Source: Clostridia bacterium (lineage in GTDB: Bacteria; Bacillota; Clostridia; Oscillospirales; Acutalibacteraceae). From it: a stretch of 64,000 nt of DNA. The position numbers were made by a program, and so were the translations under genes. Location of the stretch: the NCBI GenBank assembly GCA_017473165.1, contig JAFUNA010000014.1, positions 1-64,000 of the forward strand. The letters are read 5' to 3'. Shown piece by piece: positions 33,340 to 41,095 of the stretch. Every line of letters begins with the position of its first letter. Within the stretch, counting starts at the first letter, position 1. The notes below the pieces were generated by a model that saw nothing but the letters and a program-made list of their open reading frames with translations, was not told the origin of the DNA and did no database searches.

Positions 33340-34278
33340 TCAGAAATCCGTATACGTAACAAGCTCGTCAAGCTTGTCCTTCAATTCAATCATGGCTTCA
33401 TCGGTTTCGTAGTACATATCGCCGAGAATACCGATCGTTTTATCAAGACTTTTCAGCACTTCATCAACCTTTTCCTGTGCTTTATTGATGCGTTTGAGAA
33501 CGGTCCAGTCAGCAACAAGTCCGTCAAAAAAGTAGTCGGCAAAGCGAATAAATCCGCCTGTTTCAAGCTGAATTTCGCTGTTAAGCTCCACATCTGCAAG
33601 CTCTGTTTTGAAGCTTCGCAGCTCAATCTGAAACTCTTCGATTAAGCTCTGTGCCTCGTCAAGAGCACCGTGCTTTGCGATGTCTGAAACAATTCCGCCG
33701 CCAAACAAATCATATGCGCCCCAGCTTTCCGCATCTTTCAGCTTTTCGGAAACAGACTTTGCGATTTCTCTTGCTCTGTCACCCGCTCCGATTGCTTCAA
33801 TCAATTCCTTTTTACGTCCTTCTTGCGCCGCAATTTTTTCTTCAAGCCCTATTATTTCGGCAGACTCCGCCTTTTCCGCAGACTTTATCAGCGAAGCTTT
33901 TTCCTTGAGCAATTTCTCATAGGTTTCTTCCTGCTCCGACAAGGTTTTGAGTTCATCCTCACAGCGGCGTATTTCCCTTTGAACATATTCGAGTTCACGG
34001 GTAGCAGTATCGTATTTCATCGCTGCGGCAAGTGCTTCCTGACGCTCCTTGTCAAGCTTTTCGTCTTTTTTGCCGACAACGGTATAGAAAAATGCAGTCA
34101 GACTTCTTCCCTCAAGGCGGTCAACATCCTCCTGCTCATATTCCTTTTTTATTTTGAGAATTCTGACGTTATCCTCAAGGTCGTAAAGCTGCTTTTTAAG
34201 GTCCGCAAGCTTTGCTTCAACGTGAGGCTTCTCAAAAATCTTCTGTCGAAGCGACAACAATTCTTCGTTAAAATTCAT
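33340..34278 (-). CDS. cytoplasmic coiled-coil protein of unknown function
   Basis: Product of 312 residues. Most of 1-170 and 200-312 is heptad-rich, charged helix (VEAKLADLKKQLYDLEDNVR, REIRRCEDELKTLSEQEETY). Between them is a short Gly-rich break, AESWGAYDLFGGGIVSDIAK, then FIRFADYFFDGLVADWTVLK, the only segments that look like a conserved core. No signal peptide or membrane helix. This layout is seen in widespread clostridial hypothetical proteins; I know of no function. It follows the secreted protease gene by 46 bases with no terminator between, so it is probably in the same ECF-like-controlled transcript. I chose the ATG 34276-34278 (10 bases after AAGGAG); a GTG directly before it is possible. 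Confidence 0.75.
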   Translation of the reverse strand: MNFNEELLSLRQKIFEKPHVEAKLADLKKQLYDLEDNVRILKIKKEYEQEDVDRLEGRSLTAFFYTVVGKKDEKLDKERQEALAAAMKYDTATRELEYVQREIRRCEDELKTLSEQEETYEKLLKEKASLIKSAEKAESAEIIGLEEKIAAQEGRKKELIEAIGAGDRAREIAKSVSEKLKDAESWGAYDLFGGGIVSDIAKHGALDEAQSLIEEFQIELRSFKTELADVELNSEIQLETGGFIRFADYFFDGLVADWTVLKRINKAQEKVDEVLKSLDKTIGILGDMYYETDEAMIELKDKLDELVTYTDF

Positions 34279-34324
34279 CACGCGTTTTCTCCTTTTTTCA
34301 TTCCGTAAACCAATAATTCACTTC

Positions 34325-36100
34325 TTATCTTTTAAATGAGAGTCTGAACATTTCCATAATCCGTGAAAAAATCATCTGAAGGAAATCACCGAGATTAACA
34401 ACATTGCCCTCGGAAAAAGTTTTTGTCTGAATATCGCCGCACTTTACGCATGAGCGGGTGCTTGTTTCATTGCCGTTTCCGTCACTTGCATATTCGCTCC
34501 AGCTGCCGTAAACATGCTGACCGACGGGAAGCATCTTTTCCGATGAAATTTCACCGCACTGTGTGCAGACGGTCATTTCTCTGCCTGCTTCGGCACAGGT
34601 TGACTCAATCTTAACTGTTTCGTGTTCATGATGAGCACATTTTGTTATTGCCTGAATAAAAAGATTGCCGTAGCCTTCGTTCAGGCTGTCCTTCCAGCCG
34701 CTTTTGTATGTTCCGTAGTTGAGAAAGCTCTGACCCGCTTTGCAGGTAAAGGTTTCGCCTCTTTCAATGGGAACAAACGTAATTCCGTTTGAATTGTATT
34801 CCTCAAGAACAACGGAAAAAATTTCGCCGGGCTCAAGACCGATTTCCTCATCAAGGAAAATTGTGTGATAGCCTTCGTTTGCAATATATGTTTCGGTATA
34901 TGCAGCCTGTGTTCCGTCAACGGGTGTTGTATAGTCTGCGGGAAGGTTTTTATAAACGGTAACCTTAACGCTGATTCCGGGGTCTGCGGTAACTGTTGAA
35001 ACTGCTGAAAGAGTTTCATATCCGTCTGCAACAAAAACATTCGCACACTGTGTTTTGCCCGAAACGCCGTAAGCAGTCTGCCAATATGAGCCGTTATAGG
35101 TATAATTGTTGTAATAATCCTCGGCTGCCATTGCGGTGAAGCCTTCAAAAGTGCCGATTGATGCATCATAATAGGAAATCCAGAAGTATCCGCGGTTGCC
35201 CCAATCGTTGTTCCAGCTGTTTTTGCAAAGCCATGCACCGTTACCCTCGGGAGCATTCTTAAATTCCGATGCGGAATAATTGTCATCCCAACCGACAACG
35301 GTTACTGCATGGCTTGTGTCCGCTTCTTCGGGATAATAATAAGCATAATTGCTGAAATTGAGATATCCGTCATGATGATAATATGATGTTACAGCAGAGC
35401 CGTTTTCAATAATCCATTGCTTGACATCCGATTCGGTCTGAAGTTTTTCCCATGACTTTATTATTGAACCGCTTTCAGTTGTGTATCTGTTTTCTTCGCC
35501 GTAATTTCCCATTGAATCTATCTGATATCCGTTGAAGGGAAAGCTTTCTTCGTTTGCCATGCCCGACCAGCGTGCAAGAGTTGCCGCAGCCTTCTTTGAG
35601 TTGCCGCCTTTAAGGAAGGGGTTGGTTGTAACGTCCGTGCCGTCACCGTGAGTGCGGTCAGCTTCATCCTCGGTGCGTCTGTTGTGAGTATACCACACAA
35701 GATGAGCCTCGGAATAATCGGCATCCTCCGCCGTGTCAATGCCTTCAATTACGGAGCTTGTTTCCATTGCAGAGGTTGATGCAAACGCCCAGCAACTGCC
35801 CGACCTGCCCTGGTCTTTTACACAGGTTATAACACCCTTTTCTCTTGAATCGTATGCTGCGGGCAAATCCGCATTTCCCTGCGTTGAAATAACCGGCTCA
35901 TCAATAACCTCATTTCCGTTTTCGTCAACCATTATGTAGCTTTCATAGCCGTATTCGCTGACACCGACTATTTTCTCGGTGATAATCATATCGGGACCGT
36001 TTTCCGATGCGAAAGCACCGAACGACAGGCAAGCAGCCGAAAATACGGTTGATGCCGAAAGAACAGCCGCAATAACCTTTTTCATGATATTTGTTTTCAT
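34325..36100 (-). CDS. secreted papain-like (C1A) cysteine protease with C-terminal CxxC repeats
   Basis: Product of 591 residues. Signal peptide (VIAAVLSASTVFSAACLSFG). Catalytic residues are visible: oxyanion Gln in KDQGRSGSCWAFAS with C103, H264 in SHAVTVVGWDDNY, N294 in NSWNNDWGNRGYFWISYYD. A beta-rich domain follows (about 320-490), then two Cys-pair units, TVCTQCGEISSEKMLPVGQH and SCVKCGDIQTK, like the small zinc-ribbon-like repeats on clostridial surface proteins, and an amphipathic C-terminal tail, DFLQMIFSRIMEMFRLSFKR. It should digest peptides or proteins outside the cell while staying surface-associated. No long propeptide beyond about 40 residues. RBS AAGGAG; ECF-like promoter at 36192. 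Confidence 0.9.
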   Translation of the reverse strand: MKTNIMKKVIAAVLSASTVFSAACLSFGAFASENGPDMIITEKIVGVSEYGYESYIMVDENGNEVIDEPVISTQGNADLPAAYDSREKGVITCVKDQGRSGSCWAFASTSAMETSSVIEGIDTAEDADYSEAHLVWYTHNRRTEDEADRTHGDGTDVTTNPFLKGGNSKKAAATLARWSGMANEESFPFNGYQIDSMGNYGEENRYTTESGSIIKSWEKLQTESDVKQWIIENGSAVTSYYHHDGYLNFSNYAYYYPEEADTSHAVTVVGWDDNYSASEFKNAPEGNGAWLCKNSWNNDWGNRGYFWISYYDASIGTFEGFTAMAAEDYYNNYTYNGSYWQTAYGVSGKTQCANVFVADGYETLSAVSTVTADPGISVKVTVYKNLPADYTTPVDGTQAAYTETYIANEGYHTIFLDEEIGLEPGEIFSVVLEEYNSNGITFVPIERGETFTCKAGQSFLNYGTYKSGWKDSLNEGYGNLFIQAITKCAHHEHETVKIESTCAEAGREMTVCTQCGEISSEKMLPVGQHVYGSWSEYASDGNGNETSTRSCVKCGDIQTKTFSEGNVVNLGDFLQMIFSRIMEMFRLSFKR

Positions 36101-36191
36101 CTCTATCTCTCCTTAATTTTCTTTACGAAAATATAGTGTCGGTAATCGGTAAACGGTTAGGAATTAATTTTTACCGTTTTGCCTTACACCT

Positions 36192-36221
36192 ATAAGACGC
36201 TGTGAAAACAAATTTGGTTTG
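36192..36221 (-). promoter_or_regulatory. ECF-like promoter, site B
   Basis: Minus strand CAAACC (36216-36221), 16 bases, CGTCTTAT (36192-36199), then AGGTGTAAGG. An AT-tract (36222-36250) lies upstream like an UP element. It is 92 bases before the protease start. Confidence 0.65.
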
Positions 36222-36274
36222 TGTTTTTTTGAAATTTTTTAAAAATTTTTTTCTGTTTCGAAAATCATACTTTG

Positions 36275-36600
36275 ATTAACAATTAAACACACCTTAACAA
36301 GCAAACTACCACAAGCTAAAGTGCATAGTGCAGAGTGCAAAATAAGGGTCTGCGACGCAATTATATGCGGGATGTCGAGGACGCCGTCCCCTACGGCTGA
36401 AATAAATTTTAACGGTAGGGCGGGATGACCTCATCCCGCCGAAAAATAATCGCTGTAATCCACGGCGGCTTGGGGTCAAGCCGCCCTACATTCGAATTGA
36501 AGTATCATGGCAGGAACTGAATACCGCTTGCGGTGGAGGGATTCCTTATCCGCCCGAATAAAATCGGTCATAGGCGAAGCCTATCACACTTTGCACTTAA
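36275..36600 (+). repeat. hairpin-mosaic intergenic repeat, copy 1
   Basis: About 90 percent identical by eye to the complement of 53109-53467. Built from GC-rich hairpins: GGGATGTCGAGGACGCCGTCCC, split here as GGGATG...CGTCCC (36371-36392); GGCGGGATGA/TCATCCCGCC (36420-36441); GGCGGCTTG/CAAGCCGCC (36463-36484); CCGCTTGCGG; ATAGGC/GCCTAT. Ends carry AAGTGCAAAGTG-type inverted motifs. No reading frame. It occupies the intergenic space between the acyl-CoA synthetase terminator and the protease promoter. Confidence 0.75.
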
Positions 36601-36640
36601 GATTTTCATAATTAACTAAAGTATATTCTATAAAACAAAT

Positions 36641-36668
36641 GGAGGCAAGCATTTGAACTCTTGCCTCC
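36641..36668 (-). terminator. terminator of the acyl-CoA synthetase gene
   Basis: 9-bp perfect stem GGAGGCAAG (36641-36649) / CTTGCCTCC (36660-36668), 9 bases past the stop; the minus strand continues ATTTGTTTTAT. Confidence 0.8.
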
Positions 36669-36676
36669 GTTATTTT

Positions 36677-38980
36677 TTAGCCGTTTGCTTTTTCAAGATC
36701 CTTTTTGCGGATTTCAGCACGTCTTACCTTACCGCTGATGGTCTTGGGAAGCTCATCAACAAATTCCACGATTCTGGGATATTTGTAGGGAGCGGTGTGA
36801 GTTTTGACGTATTCCTGAATTTCCTTTTTGAGTGCATCCGTGCCGACCGTGCCCTTTGTGAGAACAATGGTAGCCTTGACAATCTGACCTCTTACCTCAT
36901 CGGGAACGGGTGTGATTGCACATTCAAGAACATAAGGAAGCTCCATGATAACGCTTTCAATCTCGAAGGGTCCTATGCGGTAGCCCGACGATTTGATAAC
37001 GTCGTCAATACGTCCGACATACCAGAGATAGCCGTCTTCGTCCATGGTTGCGGTATCGCCCGTATGATAGTAGCCGTCATGCCATACTTCCTTTGTTTTT
37101 TCTTCGTCCAGATAGTAGCCGATAAACAGACCGCAGGGTGCACCGTCCTTTGTGCGGATGCAGATTTCGCCGGTATCGCCCGTTTTGCATTCGTTGCCGT
37201 CGGGGTCAAGAACAACAACATCGTAAAGCGGACTGGGCTTGCCCATTGAACCGATTTTGGGAGTTGAACCAACGAAATTGGCGATTGAAAGAGTGGTTTC
37301 GGTCTGACCGAAGCCTTCCATTATGGTAAGACCCGTTGCCTTCTTGAACTGGTTGAACACCTCGGGGTTGAGTGCTTCGCCCGCAGTTGTTGCATATTCA
37401 ATGGAAGAAAGGTCATACTTTGACAAATCTTCTTTGATGAAGAATCTGTACATGGTGGGAGGTGCACAGAAGGTTGTGATGTTGTATTTCTTGAAGAGAG
37501 GAAGAATATCGTCGGAATGGAATCTGTCGAAATCGTAGGTGAATATGCCTGCCTCGCAGAGCCACTGACCGTAGAGCTTGCCCCAGAGTGCCTTGCCCCA
37601 GCCCGTGTCGGAAATTGTGAAATGAAGTCCGTCGGGATTTACATTGTGCCAATGCTTTGCGGTGGGATAATGACCCAGAGCATATTTATATGAGTGGGTT
37701 GCAATGCGGGGATAGCCCGTTGTGCCCGAAGTGAAGAGCATGAGCATGGGGTCATCGCCGCAAGGTGAATTTTCGTTGCGGAAATAATGAGTGCTGAAGC
37801 GTTCCATTTCAACATTGAAGTCGTTCCAGCCTTCTTTTTTGCCGCCGACAAGAATTTTTGTTAAGCCGGGGAATTCGGCAGCTGCCTTTTCGGCTTCAAC
37901 GGAAACATCTCCGTCAGCCGTGCAAACAATTGCCTTTACGCCCGCTGCCTTATATCTGTAGGTAAAATCGTGCTCAACAAGCTGGTTTGTTGCGGGAATT
38001 GCTATTGCACCAATCTTATGAAGAGCAAGCATACAGAACCAGAACTGATAATGACGCTTGAGAACAAGCATAACCGTATCGCCGCGTTTGATTCCGAGAG
38101 ATTCAAAATAGTTTGCGGTTTTTGCGGAATATTTCTTCATGTCGCTGAAGGTGAATCTGCGTTCGGATTTATCGTTGCCTACCCACATCATTGCAAGCTT
38201 GTCGGGATTCTTTGCCGCAATTGCGTCAACACAGTCGAATGCGAAATTGAATTTGTCCGCATTTTTGAACGAAATGCCGTTGAACACGCCGTTTTCGTCA
38301 TATGAAGATTCGATGAAATCATCGGCAACGGTTTTTGCCGATTTCTTTTCGGCGGCAACCGCTTTTGAAGCAATATAAGGTGCTTCGGGATATTCCTCGC
38401 TGACCTGTCCGTCCTGGGGATTAAGAACAACCGCATGGAATTCGCAGCCGCCCTCGCTGACGGCAATCATGCCGTGGGGAATGAGGCTGTTATAGAAAAT
38501 CGAGTCACCCTCGTTGAGAACATCAACGTGGTTACCGACCTGAACTTTGAGAGAGCCCTTGACAATTACGTCAAACTCCTGACCGTTATGGGAGCTGAGC
38601 TTGATGGGAGCATTCTGCTCCTCCTCAAGATAAGGGAACTTTACAAGGAAGGGCTCGGCAAGCTTATCCTTGAATTTGGGTGCAAGGTTATTATAAACAA
38701 AGCCTTTTTTCTTAATAATTTTAAGACCCTCGCCTTTTCTTGTTATTGCGAACGAGGTAAGAGTTGAGCTTCTGCCTTCAAGAAGATCAACAACTTCAAC
38801 GCCGCAGGCTTTTGCAAACTTATAGATAAATGTAAAGCTGAAATCGGTTTCGCCCTGTTCAAGAATTTTATAGTCCTCAACCGATACGCCCGTGAGCTTC
38901 GCAAGCTCCTCTTGCGAATAACCCGTTGCTTCTCGCAGGTCTTTGATTCTGCCTGCAACTTCCTTAAGATTGTAGTCCAT
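36677..38980 (-). CDS. HTH-cupin-acyl-CoA synthetase fusion protein
   Basis: Product of 767 residues in three parts. Residues 1-65: XRE-type helix-turn-helix (VAGRIKDLREATGYSQEELA, LTGVSVEDYKILEQGETDFS). Residues 90-185: cupin (SSHNGQEFDVIVKGSLKVQV, VLNEGDSIFYNSLIPHGMIA). Residues 215-765: AMP-forming ligase of the medium-chain acyl-CoA synthetase type, with P-loop LMLFTSGTTGYPRIATHS, MEGFGQTETTLSIANF, GYYHTGDTATMDEDGYLWYV, DDVIKSSGYRIGPFEIE and the acylation lysine in PKTISGKVRRAEIR. It should make an acyl-CoA from a carboxylic acid, ATP and CoA; the front half could sense a ligand or bind DNA. Start ATG 38980 behind AAAGGAG. A T-box leader (39021-39287) controls it, which is unusual for this enzyme class. 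Confidence 0.88.
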   Translation of the reverse strand: MDYNLKEVAGRIKDLREATGYSQEELAKLTGVSVEDYKILEQGETDFSFTFIYKFAKACGVEVVDLLEGRSSTLTSFAITRKGEGLKIIKKKGFVYNNLAPKFKDKLAEPFLVKFPYLEEEQNAPIKLSSHNGQEFDVIVKGSLKVQVGNHVDVLNEGDSIFYNSLIPHGMIAVSEGGCEFHAVVLNPQDGQVSEEYPEAPYIASKAVAAEKKSAKTVADDFIESSYDENGVFNGISFKNADKFNFAFDCVDAIAAKNPDKLAMMWVGNDKSERRFTFSDMKKYSAKTANYFESLGIKRGDTVMLVLKRHYQFWFCMLALHKIGAIAIPATNQLVEHDFTYRYKAAGVKAIVCTADGDVSVEAEKAAAEFPGLTKILVGGKKEGWNDFNVEMERFSTHYFRNENSPCGDDPMLMLFTSGTTGYPRIATHSYKYALGHYPTAKHWHNVNPDGLHFTISDTGWGKALWGKLYGQWLCEAGIFTYDFDRFHSDDILPLFKKYNITTFCAPPTMYRFFIKEDLSKYDLSSIEYATTAGEALNPEVFNQFKKATGLTIMEGFGQTETTLSIANFVGSTPKIGSMGKPSPLYDVVVLDPDGNECKTGDTGEICIRTKDGAPCGLFIGYYLDEEKTKEVWHDGYYHTGDTATMDEDGYLWYVGRIDDVIKSSGYRIGPFEIESVIMELPYVLECAITPVPDEVRGQIVKATIVLTKGTVGTDALKKEIQEYVKTHTAPYKYPRIVEFVDELPKTISGKVRRAEIRKKDLEKANG

Positions 38981-39020
38981 GTTTTTTTGCTCCTTTCGTT
39001 GTATTTGCTTTGAGGAAAAC

Positions 39021-39287
39021 AAAAACGCCCCAAAGCAATTTTTATTGCTTTGAGACGAGTAAAATCTAACCCGCGGTACCACTCAAATTGCACTTTTCGT
39101 GCCGCTCAACGGACTCCAACAAGCCCTACGCTTTAACGCAGCGTCTACGGAAGCTGTCTACTCGTTAAAAAACTTTCGGAGCTTCTGCTCGGAAGGGATA
39201 GCTTTGAACTGTTCCGCTGACGGCTCGCACCAAACGCCGCCTCTCTGAAAACTTTGCAATTCAGCTTTCTTCGTCATAGCTTTTATG
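39021..39287 (-). promoter_or_regulatory. T-box leader (tRNA-sensing riboswitch)
   Basis: On the minus strand: a Stem I apex with CAGAGAGGCGGC and TTGGTGCGAGCCG, later the T-box sequence AGTGGTACCGCGG (39072-39084), then terminator stem CAAAGCAAT/ATTGCTTTG with T-rich tail (39021-39052). Promoter TTGACA-N17-TATTAT lies just upstream. A candidate specifier is UUC (Phe), complement of 39206-39208, followed by A; AUC (Ile), complement of 39197-39199, is an alternative. The specifier was folded by hand and is uncertain; the T-box itself is clear. Confidence 0.9.
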
Positions 39288-39293
39288 TGAGAT

Positions 39294-39322
39294 ATAATAT
39301 CACCGAATTTTTGATTTGTCAA
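39294..39322 (-). promoter_or_regulatory. sigma-A promoter of the T-box leader
   Basis: Minus strand TTGACA (39317-39322), 17 bases, TATTAT (39294-39299). Confidence 0.8.
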
Positions 39323-39330
39323 TAGTTTTT

Positions 39331-39373
39331 TTATAAAAAAGGGAGTGCCCTGTGCCGCATGATGACACAGGGC
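39331..39373 (-). terminator. terminator ahead of the T-box promoter
   Basis: Perfect 8-bp stem GCCCTGTG/CACAGGGC (39366-39373 and 39347-39354, 11-base loop) followed on the minus strand by seven T. It ends transcription from the 39486 gene or from the orphan promoter at 39449. Confidence 0.9.
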
Positions 39374-39448
39374 TGCGAATGAAAAAAGGAAAAAGCATTT
39401 CCGAGGAGATGTCAATCAAAAAGTCGTTTTATTTATCCCACTCATTAT

Positions 39449-39478
39449 ATAAGATGCTTTAAAAACCGATTTGGTCTA
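39449..39478 (-). promoter_or_regulatory. ECF-like promoter, site C, with no gene behind it
   Basis: Minus strand TAGACC (39473-39478), 16 bases, CATCTTATAT (39447-39456), then GAGTGGG. One base differs from the CGTC of the other three sites. Downstream there is only about 110 bases to the terminator at 39331. Confidence 0.5.
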
Positions 39479-39485
39479 TGATTTT

Positions 39486-40391
39486 TTAAGAATTTATATA
39501 TTTTTTGTATTTTTTATTTGCAACCGCTAAAATCACGGCACCGATCAGCAGATAAATAACGGTAAGCTTCATCTGCAAATATATGAAATCACTTGAGAAA
39601 AGAGTTTCAAGGAAGGGGTTGAACTCGGAGCGGATATGAAGCACATATTTCTCTCCGTCAATGCTGTAAAAATCGGTAGTATAATATTCATCAAAGCTTC
39701 CGCTGTTATATGAATCTGCGATTTCAATGGAATCTCCTGTCCAGCCGGCAAGCTCGTCTGAAACTCCGTTCAGGACATCTTCGCTGAATGCTTTCTCGCA
39801 GAGCAATTTATATAACTTATGATTATGGTGGTTTTCGTCAATTTCCCAGCTTTTCGTGTTAAAATACCACGTTACATAATCAGACGAGTATTCGGCTTTT
39901 TCTTCAGAGAAAACAACTTCTTCTTTAACATCCCGCCATGAACCCGTTTGTGACATCAACATCCTGACAGGAATAATTTCACCATTTTTAATATTATAAT
40001 CTAAACATTTAACAGTCATACCATGGTCTTTTCCGAATTCACAAATCTGTTTTCTGATATCCGAGGTCAGATAATCGTCCAATCTGCAGAAGCTTTCATC
40101 CTTTATTATTTCAACATATGCTCCCGTCTGTGAAACAACATTTCCTTCCGAATCATAGAGAATTGCAGCGGTCGGAAAACCGAATCCGACTGTTCTCACT
40201 TCTCTCACTGTACGCTCAATATCGTAATCCCTGTTAACGATATCAAGACAAAATTCATTCAAATAAGATGTGTAACGGTTGAAATCCTCCAAATAATTCC
40301 CCCTGACACTGCTGAATATAAAATAAGTATTCACGCTGTAAAACACAAGAATAATTGCAAGAATTGCAGCAAAAAGATTTTTCTTTTTCAC
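39486..40391 (-). CDS. membrane protein with large extracytoplasmic sensor-like domain
   Basis: Product of 301 residues. A transmembrane helix at about 6-25 (FAAILAIILVFYSVNTYFIF) and a second at about 273-290 (MKLTVIYLLIGAVILAVA) enclose about 245 extracytoplasmic residues, followed by only a short basic tail (NKKYKKYINS). The layout matches the input half of a sensor kinase or chemoreceptor without any cytoplasmic output domain. The outer domain contains FPTAAILYDSEGNVVSQTGA, a PAS/Cache-like strand pair. I chose the GTG at 40389-40391, 8 bases after GGAG; another GTG three codons upstream overlaps that site. It follows the zinc-ribbon gene by 39 bases. Function unknown. Confidence 0.7.
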   Translation of the reverse strand: MKKKNLFAAILAIILVFYSVNTYFIFSSVRGNYLEDFNRYTSYLNEFCLDIVNRDYDIERTVREVRTVGFGFPTAAILYDSEGNVVSQTGAYVEIIKDESFCRLDDYLTSDIRKQICEFGKDHGMTVKCLDYNIKNGEIIPVRMLMSQTGSWRDVKEEVVFSEEKAEYSSDYVTWYFNTKSWEIDENHHNHKLYKLLCEKAFSEDVLNGVSDELAGWTGDSIEIADSYNSGSFDEYYTTDFYSIDGEKYVLHIRSEFNPFLETLFSSDFIYLQMKLTVIYLLIGAVILAVANKKYKKYINS

Positions 40392-40430
40392 TTTACTCAC
40401 TCCTAAACCAAATTTTTACCGTATGCGGTT

Positions 40431-41006
40431 TCAGTTTTCAAATAAATGTCTGCGTCTGTCAAAATATATCCAGTTAATCACGATATAGATTAACATGGTC
40501 ACAACACTGATAAGAATATCCTTAACCGATAAAAACACGCTGACATCCGTAGTCGGTGCAATTATTGCAAGACCGATAATCTCATAAGCACAGGATCTGA
40601 CAAGCATTGCAAGCTGAAGCAGATAAAAGAGCTTCGGACCGTTCTTTTTGAATTCAGCAAGCTGAAATCTTGTAACAATACAGAATGCGGCGAGTCCCAG
40701 AGCAATTACTCCGAAAACCATATCAACAGGTTTAAGTGTACCGAAATCCGAATAAATTTCGCCTCGCGAAGCTCCGCCGGTCAGATTCATTATACCGTTG
40801 GCAATTGCCGACAAAGCATCCGCAAAAAGCAGAAAATATATCTGCAATTTGAACCATTTCATTCCCATTCTCGACGGGGTTTCCTGCAAGGGCGCTGCTT
40901 CGGGAATCGCCGGTGCCTGTGTCTTTTCCGCCGAAACATCGGCTCCGCAGAATTTACAGGTTTCGGCATCGTTCGGAATATCTGCATTACAATACGGACA
41001 AGTCAT
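40431..41006 (-). CDS. zinc-ribbon membrane protein
   Basis: Product of 191 residues. A zinc ribbon opens the protein: C3, C6, C17 and C20 in CPYCNADIPNDAETCKFCGAD. A Pro-rich linker follows (APAIPEAAPLQETP), then four hydrophobic helices from about residue 50 (WFKLQIYFLLFADALSAIA, VDMVFGVIALGLAAFCIVT, KLFYLLQLAMLVRSCAYEII, ILISVVTMLIYIVINWIYF). No enzymatic motif. The ATG 41004-41006 follows GAGGAG. The ECF-like promoter at 41049 lies directly upstream, and the gene is followed by a sensor-like membrane gene, so the pair may take part in envelope sensing, perhaps as part of the control of that sigma factor; this is inference. Confidence 0.75.
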   Translation of the reverse strand: MTCPYCNADIPNDAETCKFCGADVSAEKTQAPAIPEAAPLQETPSRMGMKWFKLQIYFLLFADALSAIANGIMNLTGGASRGEIYSDFGTLKPVDMVFGVIALGLAAFCIVTRFQLAEFKKNGPKLFYLLQLAMLVRSCAYEIIGLAIIAPTTDVSVFLSVKDILISVVTMLIYIVINWIYFDRRRHLFEN

Positions 41007-41048
41007 TTTTATTTCTCCTCTTAAGCTGAATTTTTATCCTTTGCACCT

Positions 41049-41078
41049 ATAAGACGAAACAAAAACTATTTTGGTCTA
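41049..41078 (-). promoter_or_regulatory. ECF-like promoter, site D
   Basis: Minus strand TAGACC (41073-41078), 16 bases, CGTCTTATAGGTG (41044-41056), with an AT-tract upstream. It lies 43 bases before the zinc-ribbon gene, in the gap after the second CotH gene. Confidence 0.65.
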
Positions 41079-41095
41079 TGAGTTTTCAAAAAAAT

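Noticed and set aside
36275-36600. Possible CRISPR or insertion sequence
   Set aside because: Hairpins differ from one another, with no regular repeat-spacer pattern and no transposase.
39158-39415. Open frame of 85 codons on the minus strand
   Set aside because: It covers the T-box Stem I, promoter and upstream terminator; the RNA structures explain the sequence better.
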